Shown here piece by piece: positions 53,882 to 62,833 of a stretch of DNA of 64,000 bases (the stretch's first letter is position 1; the number at the start of each line of letters is the position of its first letter). Below the pieces are notes generated by a model that saw only the letters and a list, made by a program, of their open reading frames with translations, ran no database searches and was not told the origin of the DNA. The stretch spans positions 315,240 through 379,239 of the forward strand of contig NZ_JH660659.1 of the NCBI RefSeq assembly GCF_000262545.1. Reading direction: 5' to 3'. The translations under genes were made by a program, and so were the position numbers. The DNA comes from Prevotella bivia DSM 20514 (GTDB lineage: Bacteria > Bacteroidota > Bacteroidia > Bacteroidales > Bacteroidaceae).

Positions 53882-56707
53882 ATGAATGAAAAGATAGAAG
53901 TATTAGGTGCTCGTGTACATAACTTGAAGAATGTAGATGTAACGATACCAAGAAACTCCCTCACTGTTTTTACAGGATTATCAGGGTCGGGCAAGAGTTC
54001 GCTTGCCTTCGATACCATTTTTGCAGAAGGTCAGCGCCGCTATATCGAGACATTCTCGGCATACGCACGCAATTTTCTTGGCAATCTTGAGCGTCCAGAT
54101 GTAGACAAGATTAGCGGATTATCACCCGTTATCTCTATTGAACAAAAAACTACCAATAAAAATCCACGCTCCACAGTGGGTACTACCACCGAAATATACG
54201 ATTATCTTCGATTGCTCTTTGCACGTGCTGGTGAGGCTTATTCGTATATGAGTGGTGAGAAGATGGTGAAATATACAGAGGAAAAGGTGGTGGATATGAT
54301 TATCCAACACTATGCTGATAAAAAGATTTTCATTCTTGCTCCACTCGTTCGCAATCGTAAAGGTCATTATCGCGAATTGTTTGAACAAATGCGTCGCAAG
54401 GGGTATCTTTACATCCGTGTAGACGGAGAAGTGCTTGAAATAACTCGTGGTATGAAAGTGGATCGATATAAAAACCATAATATAGAGGTAGTAATCGACA
54501 AGATGAGTCTCACGAGTATGGCTACCGACTTGCTTCGCGAACGCTTAGCTAAGACCGTTTCCGTTGCTATGAAGCAAGGCGATGGCTTAACAATGATCCT
54601 TGATAAAGAAACCAATGAGGCTAAGTATTTTTCAAAGAAACTCATGGATCCGATTACAGGCATTGCCTATAAAGATCCTGCTCCAAATATATTCTCATTC
54701 AATTCGCCTGAAGGGGCATGCCCACATTGTAAGGGTCTGGGAATAATCAATGAGATTGATATTAATAAGGTTATCCCTGATCGCAAACTAAGTATTTACG
54801 AAGGTGCTATCACCCCGCTTGGCAAACATAAAAACCAAATAATATTTTGGCAGATAGAAGCCATTCTGAAGAAATTCGATTGTACGCTAAAAACAGCTAT
54901 AAAAGATGTGCCTGAAGAATGTTTAGATGAGATTTTGAACGGTGCTATCGAAAAGGTGAAGATTGCCAAAGAAGTGGTGCATACCTCGTCCGACTATTTC
55001 ATTGAGTTTAATGGTGTTATCAAATACCTTCGCTCTGTGATCGAAGCCGATGATTCTTCGGCTGGCAAGAAATGGGCAGACCAGTTTATTGCTGAGGTAG
55101 AATGTCCTGAATGTCATGGACAACGACTGAACCGTGAGGCCTTATCGTATAAGCTTTGGGATAATAATATTGCCGAATTAGCACATAAAGATATTACCGA
55201 TTTAAAGGATTGGATTGATCACCTTGAGGAGCATCTTAACGAAAAACAAAAACGCATTGCCACAGAAATCATTAAGGAAATACGCAAACGCATTAACTTC
55301 CTTTTAGATGTGGGACTCGATTACTTGTCGCTTAATCGTCAGAGTGGTTCGCTTTCGGGTGGTGAAAGTCAGCGTATTCGCTTAGCAACGCAGATAGGCT
55401 CACAACTTGTCAATGTTCTTTACATCCTTGACGAACCCTCTATTGGTCTGCACCAGCGCGATAATGAGCGATTGATCAACTCTCTAAAGGAGTTGAGAAA
55501 CCTCGGTAATACGGTCATTGTTGTGGAGCATGATGAGGATATGATGCGAGCAGCCGATTGGATTATTGACATTGGTCCAAAGGCTGGGCGCAAAGGTGGA
55601 GAAGTGGTTTTCCAAGGCACACCTAAAGAAATGCTCAATACTCACACGCTTACGGCTCAATATCTCAATGGCGAAAAAAGCATTGCTTTACCAAAAGAAC
55701 GCCGAAAAGGAAATGGTAAAACCATCAAACTTATTGGCTGCACAGGCAACAATCTAAAAAATGTAGATCTCGAATTACCACTAGGCAAACTTGTTGTTGT
55801 GAGCGGAGTGTCAGGATCGGGTAAGAGTACGCTGATCAACGAAACCCTTCAACCTATCCTCTCGCATCACTTTTACCGTTCGCTGAAGAAGCCAATGGCT
55901 TATAAAAGCATAGAGGGCATTGATAATATAGATAAGGTGGTAGATGTTGATCAAAGTCCTATAGGCAGAACTCCACGCTCAAACCCTGCCACTTACACGG
56001 GAGTGTTCTCAGATATTCGCCAACTATTCGTTGGACTTCCTGAGGCTAAAATTCGTGGATACAAACCAGGACGCTTCTCTTTTAATGTGAAAGGTGGACG
56101 TTGTGAGACTTGTGGTGGTAATGGGTATAAGACCATTGAGATGAATTTCTTGCCCGATGTGATGGTTCCTTGCGAGACTTGCCACGGCAAACGTTATAAC
56201 CGTGAGACGTTAGAAGTACGCTTTAAGGGTAAGTCGATTGCCGATGTATTGGATATGACGGTAAACACTGCGGTAGAGTTTTTCGAGAATGTACCACAGA
56301 TATTACCAAAGGTAAAGGCACTACAAGATGTCGGGCTAGGTTATATCAAGCTTGGACAGAGTTCTACTACTCTTTCAGGTGGTGAGAGTCAGCGCGTGAA
56401 ACTTGCTACAGAACTATCGAAACGTGATACAGGGAAAACGCTTTATATCCTTGACGAGCCAACAACAGGTCTCCATTTTGAAGATATTCGTATTTTGATG
56501 AATGTGCTACAAAAGCTTATTGACAAAGGAAACACGGTGCTGATCATTGAACACAACCTTGATGTGATCAAGTTAGCCGACTATCTTATTGATATGGGCC
56601 CAGAAGGTGGACGCGGTGGTGGTCGCATTCTTGCCAAAGGCACGCCCGAAGAAGTTGTCAAGAGTAAGCAAGGACACACACAGAAATTCTTAGCAAAATT
56701 ATTATAA
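53882..56707 (+). CDS. uvrA: Excinuclease ABC subunit A
   Basis: DNA-damage recognition ATPase of nucleotide excision repair. The 941-residue protein has two ABC modules: Walker A GLSGSGKSSLAFDT near residue 32 and GVSGSGKSTLI near residue 645, signatures LSGGESQRIRLATQ and LSGGESQRVKLATEL, and zinc fingers starting CPHCKGLG and CETCGGNGY/CETC. All are intact. Single gene with terminator. Confidence 0.98.
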   Translation: MNEKIEVLGARVHNLKNVDVTIPRNSLTVFTGLSGSGKSSLAFDTIFAEGQRRYIETFSAYARNFLGNLERPDVDKISGLSPVISIEQKTTNKNPRSTVGTTTEIYDYLRLLFARAGEAYSYMSGEKMVKYTEEKVVDMIIQHYADKKIFILAPLVRNRKGHYRELFEQMRRKGYLYIRVDGEVLEITRGMKVDRYKNHNIEVVIDKMSLTSMATDLLRERLAKTVSVAMKQGDGLTMILDKETNEAKYFSKKLMDPITGIAYKDPAPNIFSFNSPEGACPHCKGLGIINEIDINKVIPDRKLSIYEGAITPLGKHKNQIIFWQIEAILKKFDCTLKTAIKDVPEECLDEILNGAIEKVKIAKEVVHTSSDYFIEFNGVIKYLRSVIEADDSSAGKKWADQFIAEVECPECHGQRLNREALSYKLWDNNIAELAHKDITDLKDWIDHLEEHLNEKQKRIATEIIKEIRKRINFLLDVGLDYLSLNRQSGSLSGGESQRIRLATQIGSQLVNVLYILDEPSIGLHQRDNERLINSLKELRNLGNTVIVVEHDEDMMRAADWIIDIGPKAGRKGGEVVFQGTPKEMLNTHTLTAQYLNGEKSIALPKERRKGNGKTIKLIGCTGNNLKNVDLELPLGKLVVVSGVSGSGKSTLINETLQPILSHHFYRSLKKPMAYKSIEGIDNIDKVVDVDQSPIGRTPRSNPATYTGVFSDIRQLFVGLPEAKIRGYKPGRFSFNVKGGRCETCGGNGYKTIEMNFLPDVMVPCETCHGKRYNRETLEVRFKGKSIADVLDMTVNTAVEFFENVPQILPKVKALQDVGLGYIKLGQSSTTLSGGESQRVKLATELSKRDTGKTLYILDEPTTGLHFEDIRILMNVLQKLIDKGNTVLIIEHNLDVIKLADYLIDMGPEGGRGGGRILAKGTPEEVVKSKQGHTQKFLAKLL

Positions 56708-56715
56708 ACAACACT

Positions 56716-56749
56716 AAAAACTCCCTTATATACTAGGGGAGTTTTTTCT
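56716..56749 (+). terminator. Terminator of uvrA
   Basis: AACTCCC pairs with GGGAGTT, followed by TTTTTCTTTTTT. Confidence 0.88.
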
Positions 56750-56883
56750 TTTTTATTACTTTTGTAGCATAAATATTGCATTATGTAGTGTGGTAAATGC
56801 TGTTTACCGCTCAATATCCTGCCTACAGTAGGAATCCCAATGCGAACCTTTTTATTAACCTTTTAACACGCATATATATAAGT

Positions 56884-57456
56884 ATGTGTACACTCATCAT
56901 TGATAATTACGATTCGTTTACTTACAATCTCTATCATCTTTTACTATCCGCAGCACCCAAAAACGAGCGTTTTGATGTGTTGAAGAACGATGAAATAACG
57001 CCTTCTACCTTATTAAAATACCACCGAATAGTGGCTTCTCCGGGTCCCGGAGTGCCAGCAGAAGCTGGTAACTTGCTCCATATTTTTCATACGATAGAAA
57101 ATAAAGTGCCATATTTTGGTATATGTCTTGGACACCAAGCTTTTGCCGAAGCTTACGGTGCAAAGCTTTATCAGTTGTCTCATCCTATTCATGGTGGCAC
57201 AACCAAGGTAAATATCAATACGCATTCTCCGCTTTTTAAACAAATGAAGAGCGAGATAACAGTGGCGCGTTATCATTCGTGGGCAGTGGAGAAAGAGAAC
57301 TTACCCCACGAACTTGAGATGGTTTCAGCTACTAATGACGGTATGATCATGGCTCTACAACACAAGAAATATCCCCTCTTTGGCGTACAATTTCATCCTG
57401 AGTCGTTTATGACACCCAACGGATTACAAATGCTTCAAAACTTCTATACTATATGA
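56884..57456 (+). CDS. pabA: Glutamine amidotransferase of aminodeoxychorismate synthase
   Basis: A 190-residue class I glutaminase starting MCTLIIDNYDSFTYN, the TrpG/PabA N-terminus. PGPGVP, GICLGHQAFAEAYGA (catalytic Cys) and FHPESF (His/Glu) complete the triad. It supplies ammonia for p-aminobenzoate synthesis, as its place with pabB and pabC shows; an anthranilate role is unlikely. It overlaps pabB by 4 nt (ATGA). Confidence 0.93.
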   Translation: MCTLIIDNYDSFTYNLYHLLLSAAPKNERFDVLKNDEITPSTLLKYHRIVASPGPGVPAEAGNLLHIFHTIENKVPYFGICLGHQAFAEAYGAKLYQLSHPIHGGTTKVNINTHSPLFKQMKSEITVARYHSWAVEKENLPHELEMVSATNDGMIMALQHKKYPLFGVQFHPESFMTPNGLQMLQNFYTI

Positions 57457-58430
57457 AAACAATCTCACCACGTGATGCAGCTATACAGATGAATAAGTGT
57501 GGAGCTAGCCACACTCCATTCCTTTTTGCCTTCGACTTTGAACTTGAACATGCGCTTTTCATCGAAAATCCACTTGCACAGAGCAATATTCTTTTCCGAA
57601 CACCACTCGGAGGAAATAAGACAGTTACGAACAAGCAGATTGACACCCAACTGACGGCTACTCCGATAACCTTTGAAGCCTACCAACAACGTTTCGACAT
57701 TGTAAGCCGAGGTTTACATCGAGGCAATTCCTTTCTCACTAATCTTACTGTTCAAACACCCATATCCTGTAATGCTTCGATGCTAGATATATTCGAAATG
57801 TCGAAAGCCCCTTATTGTATCTTTGTTCCTAACCACTTTGTTTGCTTCTCGCCCGAAATCTTCGTGCGTATCGAAGGCAACACCATTTCTACCTATCCTA
57901 TGAAAGGAACAATAGATGCCTCATTGTCAAATGCCGAAGAAATTATTCTTAATGATCCCAAAGAAACAGCAGAACATGTAACAGTGGTGGACTTGCTTCG
58001 CAACGATTTGGGCTTAAACGCAAATAATGTAGAGGTTGCAAGGTTTAGATACATTGAAAAAATAGCTACTCCACAACGTTCTATCCTTCAAGTAAGTAGT
58101 GAGATAAGAGGTACTCTTGGTGATAATTGGCAAGCAAACATTGGTGATATTCTTCTTAAAATGCTTCCCGCAGGTTCTGTGTCAGGAGCGCCAAAGGCTG
58201 CCACGCTCAATCTCATTCGCGAGGCAGAGCAAGGCGAGAAACGCGGTTTTTATACGGGTGTGTTTGGTTATTACGATGGGGAGGCATTGGATAGTGGTGT
58301 GCTCATTCGCTATATAGAAGAGATAGATGGCAAAAACTTCTTTCGCAGTGGCGGAGGTATTACCGTAAACAGCAATTGTCTTTCAGAATATAACGAAATA
58401 ATAGAAAAGATTTATCTTCCAACAACATGA
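57453..58430 (+). CDS. pabB: Aminodeoxychorismate synthase component I
   Basis: A 325-residue chorismate-binding enzyme with the reduced N-terminus common in this group. The active-site block is PMKGTIDASLS (catalytic Lys), followed by DLLRNDLGL, MLPAGSVSGAPK and FYTGVFGYYDGE, then the closing RSGGGITVNSNCLSEYNE. The short length means it lacks the N-terminal tryptophan-binding-like part. It overlaps pabA and pabC. Confidence 0.94.
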   Translation: MKTISPRDAAIQMNKCGASHTPFLFAFDFELEHALFIENPLAQSNILFRTPLGGNKTVTNKQIDTQLTATPITFEAYQQRFDIVSRGLHRGNSFLTNLTVQTPISCNASMLDIFEMSKAPYCIFVPNHFVCFSPEIFVRIEGNTISTYPMKGTIDASLSNAEEIILNDPKETAEHVTVVDLLRNDLGLNANNVEVARFRYIEKIATPQRSILQVSSEIRGTLGDNWQANIGDILLKMLPAGSVSGAPKAATLNLIREAEQGEKRGFYTGVFGYYDGEALDSGVLIRYIEEIDGKNFFRSGGGITVNSNCLSEYNEIIEKIYLPTT

Positions 58431-59014
58431 TACAATTCCTAGAAAGTATTCGCCTTGTTGATGGTGTTTTACAACAACTCGACCTCCATCAGCAGCGTGT
58501 TAATGGCACACTTGCCACACATTATAAAACTAATATTTTGCTTTCCAGCATTGAAATACCCGCAGCTTACCGTGAAGGTATCTACAAATGTCGTGTCGTT
58601 TATGATGAAAAGATACAAGAAGTAGCGTTCCAACCTTATACGCTCAAGCCTCGTAAATGTGTAAAACTTGTGTATGCTAATGATATAGATTATCAATATA
58701 AATACGCCGACCGCACGCTCCTTAATAAATTGTGGCACAAAGCCAATACAGATGATATTGTCATCGTTAAGAATGGTTTGCTATCGGATAGTGCCTATGC
58801 CAACATCATACTCGAAAACGACAAAGGATTGTTCACTCCTGCTCGTCCTCTTCTTAAAGGAACGATGCGACAAAGCTTATTAAACAAAAACGCAATCCAA
58901 GCTAAAGATATAAGTATAGAACAGTTACCCAACTATCAATACCTCCACTTCATCAATGCTATGCAACCCCTCGGATGTCAATCACCTATCAAGGTAAAAG
59001 ACATACTAAAATAG
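58427..59014 (+). CDS. pabC: 4-amino-4-deoxychorismate lyase
   Basis: A 195-residue PLP-fold class IV protein that cleaves aminodeoxychorismate to pABA and pyruvate. Evidence is the position with pabA and pabB (4-nt overlap), the motif YKCRVVYDE, and FTPARPLLKGTMRQSLL near the C-terminus. It is shorter than the usual 260-280 residues, and the pyridoxal Lys environment is reduced, so activity should be checked. Confidence 0.85.
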   Translation: MIQFLESIRLVDGVLQQLDLHQQRVNGTLATHYKTNILLSSIEIPAAYREGIYKCRVVYDEKIQEVAFQPYTLKPRKCVKLVYANDIDYQYKYADRTLLNKLWHKANTDDIVIVKNGLLSDSAYANIILENDKGLFTPARPLLKGTMRQSLLNKNAIQAKDISIEQLPNYQYLHFINAMQPLGCQSPIKVKDILK

Positions 59015-59027
59015 CAGCAGTAAAGAA

Positions 59028-59681
59028 CTATTTGCAACCCAATATAGTCAACATCTTCTGCTGATGCTTTTCAATATCATCTGCTGACCATTCTTTACCT
59101 TCTTCCCGAACCTCATCTGCGATATTATCCTTACATACCTGCATCATGATCATAAGTTTTAATGACGCTACACTTATTTTTGGTATTTTCTGAGAAGAAT
59201 CTAAATCAACCAACTGTCTGTTATCTATAACTTTACTATCTTTATCCTCCTTTACTGCCCTAAACCGTTTTTCCAAAGCACTAAAGTTATTGACGATATT
59301 ACGTCTTGTATCATAATTATCAGGCAATTTCTCATATAAAAAATCTATCTTTTGCGCTCCTAGAGCTGTAAGCAATAAAGAAAAACTAATGGTTCTTTGC
59401 TGCCCATCAACTATATTATAATTGCCTTCTTTATCAAGATGTAAGATCAGAGTACCTACACGATACACTTCTTTATTTTCATTTTTAGCATTAATTATGT
59501 CATCAAGCAATTGTATTATATTCTTTGCTGTCCACTTATAAGGTCGCTGATAGATAGGGATTGATAACTTTATGTTATCAATAGGCTTATTATCACCTTT
59601 GTTTGTGATCTTATGTTGTAGCAAAAGATCACCAATATTAGTAATAGCTAGTTGTAAAACGTTACTAGAAGATGTTGCCAT
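59028..59681 (-). CDS. DUF262 (GmrSD N-terminal-like) protein without nuclease half
   Basis: A 217-residue protein with the DUF262 motifs IPIYQRPYKW (41-50) and VDGQQR (91-96), the NTP-binding pair of the GmrS/DndB-like ParB superfamily. Full-length family proteins are about 500-700 residues and add a DUF1524 HNH nuclease; here the gene stops at pabC with 13 nt to spare, so no nuclease can follow. It lies 5 nt after an HD-type alarmone-hydrolase-like gene. Either a stand-alone regulator or a truncated defence protein. Confidence 0.75.
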   Translation of the reverse strand: MATSSSNVLQLAITNIGDLLLQHKITNKGDNKPIDNIKLSIPIYQRPYKWTAKNIIQLLDDIINAKNENKEVYRVGTLILHLDKEGNYNIVDGQQRTISFSLLLTALGAQKIDFLYEKLPDNYDTRRNIVNNFSALEKRFRAVKEDKDSKVIDNRQLVDLDSSQKIPKISVASLKLMIMMQVCKDNIADEVREEGKEWSADDIEKHQQKMLTILGCK

Positions 59682-59686
59682 ATTTT

Positions 59687-60127
59687 TTAGATTTCTAAAG
59701 TTAACCGCTTATAAGCCAAAAGATATTTATTAAGCCTTTCAAAATCACGCTCCTTTAATGGATGGCTTAGCCGAGTTATATCCATATTGTCTTGTAAATC
59801 TGCAATTTTTACTTCCTTACCTATTACATTTTTACTAGCACGGGTTATGAAATCATCGTACGTTTCTCCTTCTTGTCGAGTAACAGATAAAACACCATCT
59901 GTAATTTCCTTAGAAAAGCCTTGTTCTTCTAAGTAAGATAAAGTTACTTCCGTATCCTCTAACGTGTCATGCAAAAGAGCTACAATCTTAGCAGCATTAG
60001 TCTTGCACCTCGCAGCTACTCTGCGTGGGTGAGAAATATAATCAGCACCCGCCTTATCTTTTTGCCCTGCATGAAATCGTTCTGCTATAGCATCTGCCTT
60101 TTTTATTAGTCGTGCGTAATCATCCAT
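59687..60127 (-). CDS. HD-domain hydrolase, small-alarmone-hydrolase-like (MESH1/SpoT type)
   Basis: A 146-residue single-domain protein with SpoT/MESH1 hydrolase landmarks: ADYISHPRRVA (H33), LLHDTLEDT (H53, D54, E57, D58) and KIADLQDN (K107-N114). These are the metal-binding residues of (p)ppGpp 3'-pyrophosphohydrolases. No synthetase, TGS or ACT domain is present. It pairs with DUF262 downstream and carries array C upstream on its strand. Confidence 0.82.
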   Translation of the reverse strand: MDDYARLIKKADAIAERFHAGQKDKAGADYISHPRRVAARCKTNAAKIVALLHDTLEDTEVTLSYLEEQGFSKEITDGVLSVTRQEGETYDDFITRASKNVIGKEVKIADLQDNMDITRLSHPLKERDFERLNKYLLAYKRLTLEI

Positions 60128-60177
60128 TTAGTTAGTTTTAAAGGGGTTGGCTTTTTAAAAAGAGTGTATGAAGATTG

Positions 60178-60261
60178 CCTATCGTTGCAAAGATAGTGCA
60201 AATGAATGCAATACAAACTTGTTTGAATATTGCTGAATGCAGCCTATCTTATGCAAAGATA
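60178..60261 (-). repeat. Array C of 66-bp promoter-bearing repeats
   Basis: One full unit on the minus strand (60261-60196: TATCTTTGCATAAGATAGG...TGCACTCG-like block) and a second start TATCTTTGCAACGATAGG (60195-60178). TTTG stands 18 nt before the second box. The boxes face the HD gene starting at 60127. The rest of 60262-60399 holds nothing else I can name. Confidence 0.85.
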
Positions 60262-60399
60262 TATATTTTAAAGTACTTATGTACTACCCCAACTACTTGT
60301 TTTTATTATTCTACTATATATTTTTTTGAATTACGCCGGATTTTAGCTACATCTAAACATACCAAATTTCAAAAACAGAGAAATATAATACGCTGATAG

Positions 60400-60431
60400 T
60401 TTGTTAGTTCAACTAAATAGTTGTACTTTTG
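60400..60431 (+). promoter_or_regulatory. Promoter of rpsP
   Basis: TTTG (60400-60403), a 20-nt spacer and TACTTTTG (60424-60431), an exact consensus match. Confidence 0.85.
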
Positions 60432-60487
60432 CAGTCGCTATTACGAGATAATGGCATTAAATTCAAACCTTTAAAAATAAAAATTAA

Positions 60488-61039
60488 ATGGCAACAAAGA
60501 TCAGATTGCAACGCGGCGGTCGTAAGAGCTATGCTTTCTACAGCATCGTTATCGCTGATGTTCGCGCACCACGTGATGGTAAATTTACTGAAAAGATTGG
60601 TACTTACAATCCTAACACCAATCCTGCTACTGTAGATTTGAATTTCGAACGTGCTCTTTATTGGGTAGAAACTGGCGCACAGCCAACTGATACCGTACGT
60701 AACATCCTAAAGGGAGAAGGTGTTTACATGATGAAACACTTGCGCGGTGGTGTTAAGAAGGGTGCTTTTGACGAAGCTACTGCTGAGAAGAAGTTTGATG
60801 CTTGGAAGCAAGCTAAGACTGCTGCTATAGAGGCTGTAGAAAAGAAGACTGCAGATGAAAAGAAGGCTGCTGCTGCAAAGAACCTAGAAGAAGAGAAGAA
60901 GGTAAACGAAGCTATCGCTAAGAAGGTAGCTGAGAAGAAAGCACAGGCTGCACAAGCTGCTGCTGAAGCTCAGGCTGCAGAAACTGCAACAGAAGAGGCT
61001 GCTCCTGCAGAGGAATCAGCTGCTGAGGCTGAAGCATAA
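60488..61039 (+). CDS. rpsP: 30S ribosomal protein bS16 with long C-terminal tail
   Basis: The first 80 or so residues are the bS16 core ([43 protein letters not shown]). A further 100 residues rich in Ala, Lys and Glu follow, partly coiled-coil ([19 protein letters not shown]), a feature of Bacteroidota bS16. Codon use is that of a highly expressed gene. Alone, with its own promoter and terminator; rimM/trmD/rplS are not adjacent. Confidence 0.96.
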   Translation: MATKIRLQRGGRKSYAFYSIVIADVRAPRDGKFTEKIGTYNPNTNPATVDLNFERALYWVETGAQPTDTVRNILKGEGVYMMKHLRGGVKKGAFDEATAEKKFDAWKQAKTAAIEAVEKKTADEKKAAAAKNLEEEKKVNEAIAKKVAEKKAQAAQAAAEAQAAETATEEAAPAEESAAEAEA

Positions 61040-61481
61040 GTTTAGCTTTTCGCAAACAACAAATAAAGCTGCAAGCTCGAAAGAGTTTGCAGCTTTATTC
61101 GTTTTATCAAATTGATAAAAAGTTTCACCTAAGATATGAAAGCCACATATCTATGGGGCACAGAACGAAGCGTATAAAATGAGTTGAAGATAAAAACGGC
61201 TTATTGCTTTATGTTTCAAAGAGTTATGCGTATTGATAGAATATGAGCCTGTAAAACGAAACGTTTGCATTGCTTTAATTTCGGTTTACATTTGAGGCTT
61301 GATGAGGCTTATTAAGTTGACGAAAGACTCACATTGCTTTACAGAAGGCTTACATAGAACAATGAGGAGAATAAAGAGGGCAGTAAATCTGCTCTTTTTA
61401 TTGCGGTCTTAGGAAAAATAAAGTGCTATTTTACTCCATATAATTATTATTTAGTATATTTGCAACGTAAAATAATAGATT
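61040..61481. other. Gene-free stretch after rpsP
   Basis: Holds the rpsP terminator, a small hairpin AAAGAGGGCAG/CTGCTCTTTT near 61372-61402, and a TATATTTGC box at 61455-61463 for the next gene. No ORF is supported. Confidence 0.55.
61062..61099 (+). terminator. Terminator of rpsP
   Basis: AATAAAGCTGCAA (61062-61074) pairs with TTGCAGCTTTATT (61087-61099). Confidence 0.85.
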
Positions 61482-61721
61482 ATGGCAAAGGTTATACACG
61501 TACATTTGATACACGGATTAAAGGATACGAAACGGAAAGACTGGTATTTCAGCAGCATTTCTGCCGTTTACACGGTATTTACGCCTGAACAGGTGGGTGC
61601 TACACGTAATTATTTGCTCCATGCAGGGCTTTCTGGAAATGGAACAATCATAACGAAACAGGCTATAATAAAGCAATCTACGCTCATTTCTGGCGGTTCT
61701 GGAGCAACGTATAAAAACTGA
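61482..61721 (+). CDS. Small hypothetical protein (79 aa)
   Basis: A 79-residue basic protein starting MAKVIHVHLIHGLKDT, with WYFSSISAVYTVFTPEQVGA and a C-terminal IIKQSTLISG. A TATATTTGC box 19 nt upstream and two hairpins downstream make it a real transcription unit. I do not recognise a named family; the sequence looks like Bacteroidota small proteins found near mobile elements. It may be the last host gene or belong to the element that follows. Confidence 0.6.
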   Translation: MAKVIHVHLIHGLKDTKRKDWYFSSISAVYTVFTPEQVGATRNYLLHAGLSGNGTIITKQAIIKQSTLISGGSGATYKN

Positions 61722-61762
61722 GGAAAAAGGGACTTAGAACGGCATTAAAACGCCGTTTAAGA

Positions 61763-61799
61763 GGGTGGTAAAATCGGAGTGGTTTTATCACCCTTTTTA
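61763..61799 (+). terminator. Terminator after the 79-aa gene
   Basis: GGGTGGTAAAA pairs with TTTTATCACCC (one G:U), followed by TTTTTA. A second hairpin AACGGC/GCCGTT lies just upstream (61738-61757). Confidence 0.8.
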
Positions 61800-61826
61800 C
61801 ATGTATTTGAGGGCAATTTTCAGGGC

Positions 61827-61883
61827 TGGTTATGCACGTGGTTATGCAAAGTGGTTATGCATTTTTGTAAAAGTGGTTATGCA
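61827..61883 (+). repeat. Four TGGTTATGCA repeats, candidate transposase-binding sites
   Basis: TGGTTATGCA at 61827-61836, 61839-61848, 61852-61861 and 61874-61883, starts spaced 12, 13 and 22 nt, so roughly one, one and two helical turns. They lie in the 440-bp gene-free stretch 61722-62163, at the position of the Mu L1-L3 sites. The rest of the stretch, with a C-run at 61966, shows nothing else. Confidence 0.75.
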
Positions 61884-62163
61884 AAAATAGGTTTTGATGG
61901 GGTATGATACAAGGGGTGGAAAATACTACTTTTTTAATGATATTCGCATTTATGCCACCGATAGCCCCCCCCTAAATGCCACCTGTTTTTGAAACTATAC
62001 CTTATTAAATAACGCTATATCAAGCACTTTCCTATTTTCAAGGGTGTTAAAGAGGGGGAGAATAGAGAAAAGGGGGAGAAAGGGATGGGACTGGAGGGTT
62101 ATGGTGTATCTTCTCATTATTCTTTCTCGTGCCAACGTCCTCCCTTGATAACTCTAAAGACGT

Positions 62164-62679
62164 CTATCCGACGTTCGCAGTGCCTGAAGATTGGGCATTG
62201 GCGGCAAGCCTTTCTTTTTCAATAGTTAGTTGGCGGACTTGTTCCTTGAGTTGTCCAATTTCCTCTGCTTGCTCTCTTATCGTGGTATCTTTCTCATGGA
62301 GTAGTTTCAGAAAAGGTGCAATAGAAGCATTTGGGTCTTCGAGTTTCTTTTTTTGCCCATCTGAAGATACTTTCTTAATCCACTTCTCATCATCTACACA
62401 ATAGTCAGGGAGTTCAGAGGCTCGGAAAATGTTATTTCCTCGGCTCATCAATATCCAATCTGGGGAGATATTGTAAAAGTCACACATTATTGCAACCATA
62501 TCAATACCTACTTTCATTCTCCCATTCAGAATTTCTGAAAACTTCGAAGGCTTTACACCCAAAGATTCTGCCAACGCTGTTTTATTTGGCATTAAATTAT
62601 TGGATAATATCGCATTAACAGCCCAATGAAACCTTGTGTTAATCTCATCCTTAGATAGTATCCTTTCCCATATTTCCAT
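62164..62679 (-). CDS. Xre-type repressor with coiled-coil tail
   Basis: A 171-residue protein with a helix-turn-helix region (about 30-80: NKTALAESLGVKPSKFSEIL then GRMKVGIDMVAIMCDFYNIS), as in phage repressors, and a C-terminal coiled coil (REQAEEIGQLKEQVRQLTIE). It is transcribed leftward, away from the early phage genes, as the Mu repressor c is. Two palindromes near its start may be its own operators. Confidence 0.85.
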   Translation of the reverse strand: MEIWERILSKDEINTRFHWAVNAILSNNLMPNKTALAESLGVKPSKFSEILNGRMKVGIDMVAIMCDFYNISPDWILMSRGNNIFRASELPDYCVDDEKWIKKVSSDGQKKKLEDPNASIAPFLKLLHEKDTTIREQAEEIGQLKEQVRQLTIEKERLAANAQSSGTANVG

Positions 62680-62748
62680 AATTTCTGAAATTTATTTTGT
62701 AATTTTCTGGATAAAAGTTTGGTATATTACAGAATTTCTGTACCTTTG
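62680..62748. promoter_or_regulatory. Divergent operator/promoter region of the prophage
   Basis: The rightward promoter is TTTG (62718-62721), a 19-nt spacer and TACCTTTG (62741-62748). The 13-bp palindromes AATTTCTGAAATT (62680-62692, touching the repressor start) and ACAGAATTTCTGT (62729-62741, between -33 and -7) share TTTCTG, which recurs at 62704-62709. Spacings are near 22 and 31 nt. Confidence 0.72.
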
Positions 62749-62833
62749 CAACGTGTTCCAATGGAACGTGCGGTCAAAAATACGAAAAATAGCCGAGATT
62801 AGCAAATATTAAGTCTTAAAAGTAAGTGAGATT

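Noticed and set aside
59015-59027. A hidden nuclease half for the DUF262 protein
   Set aside because: Only 13 nt separate its stop from the convergent pabC; no DUF1524-like sequence appears in other frames nearby.
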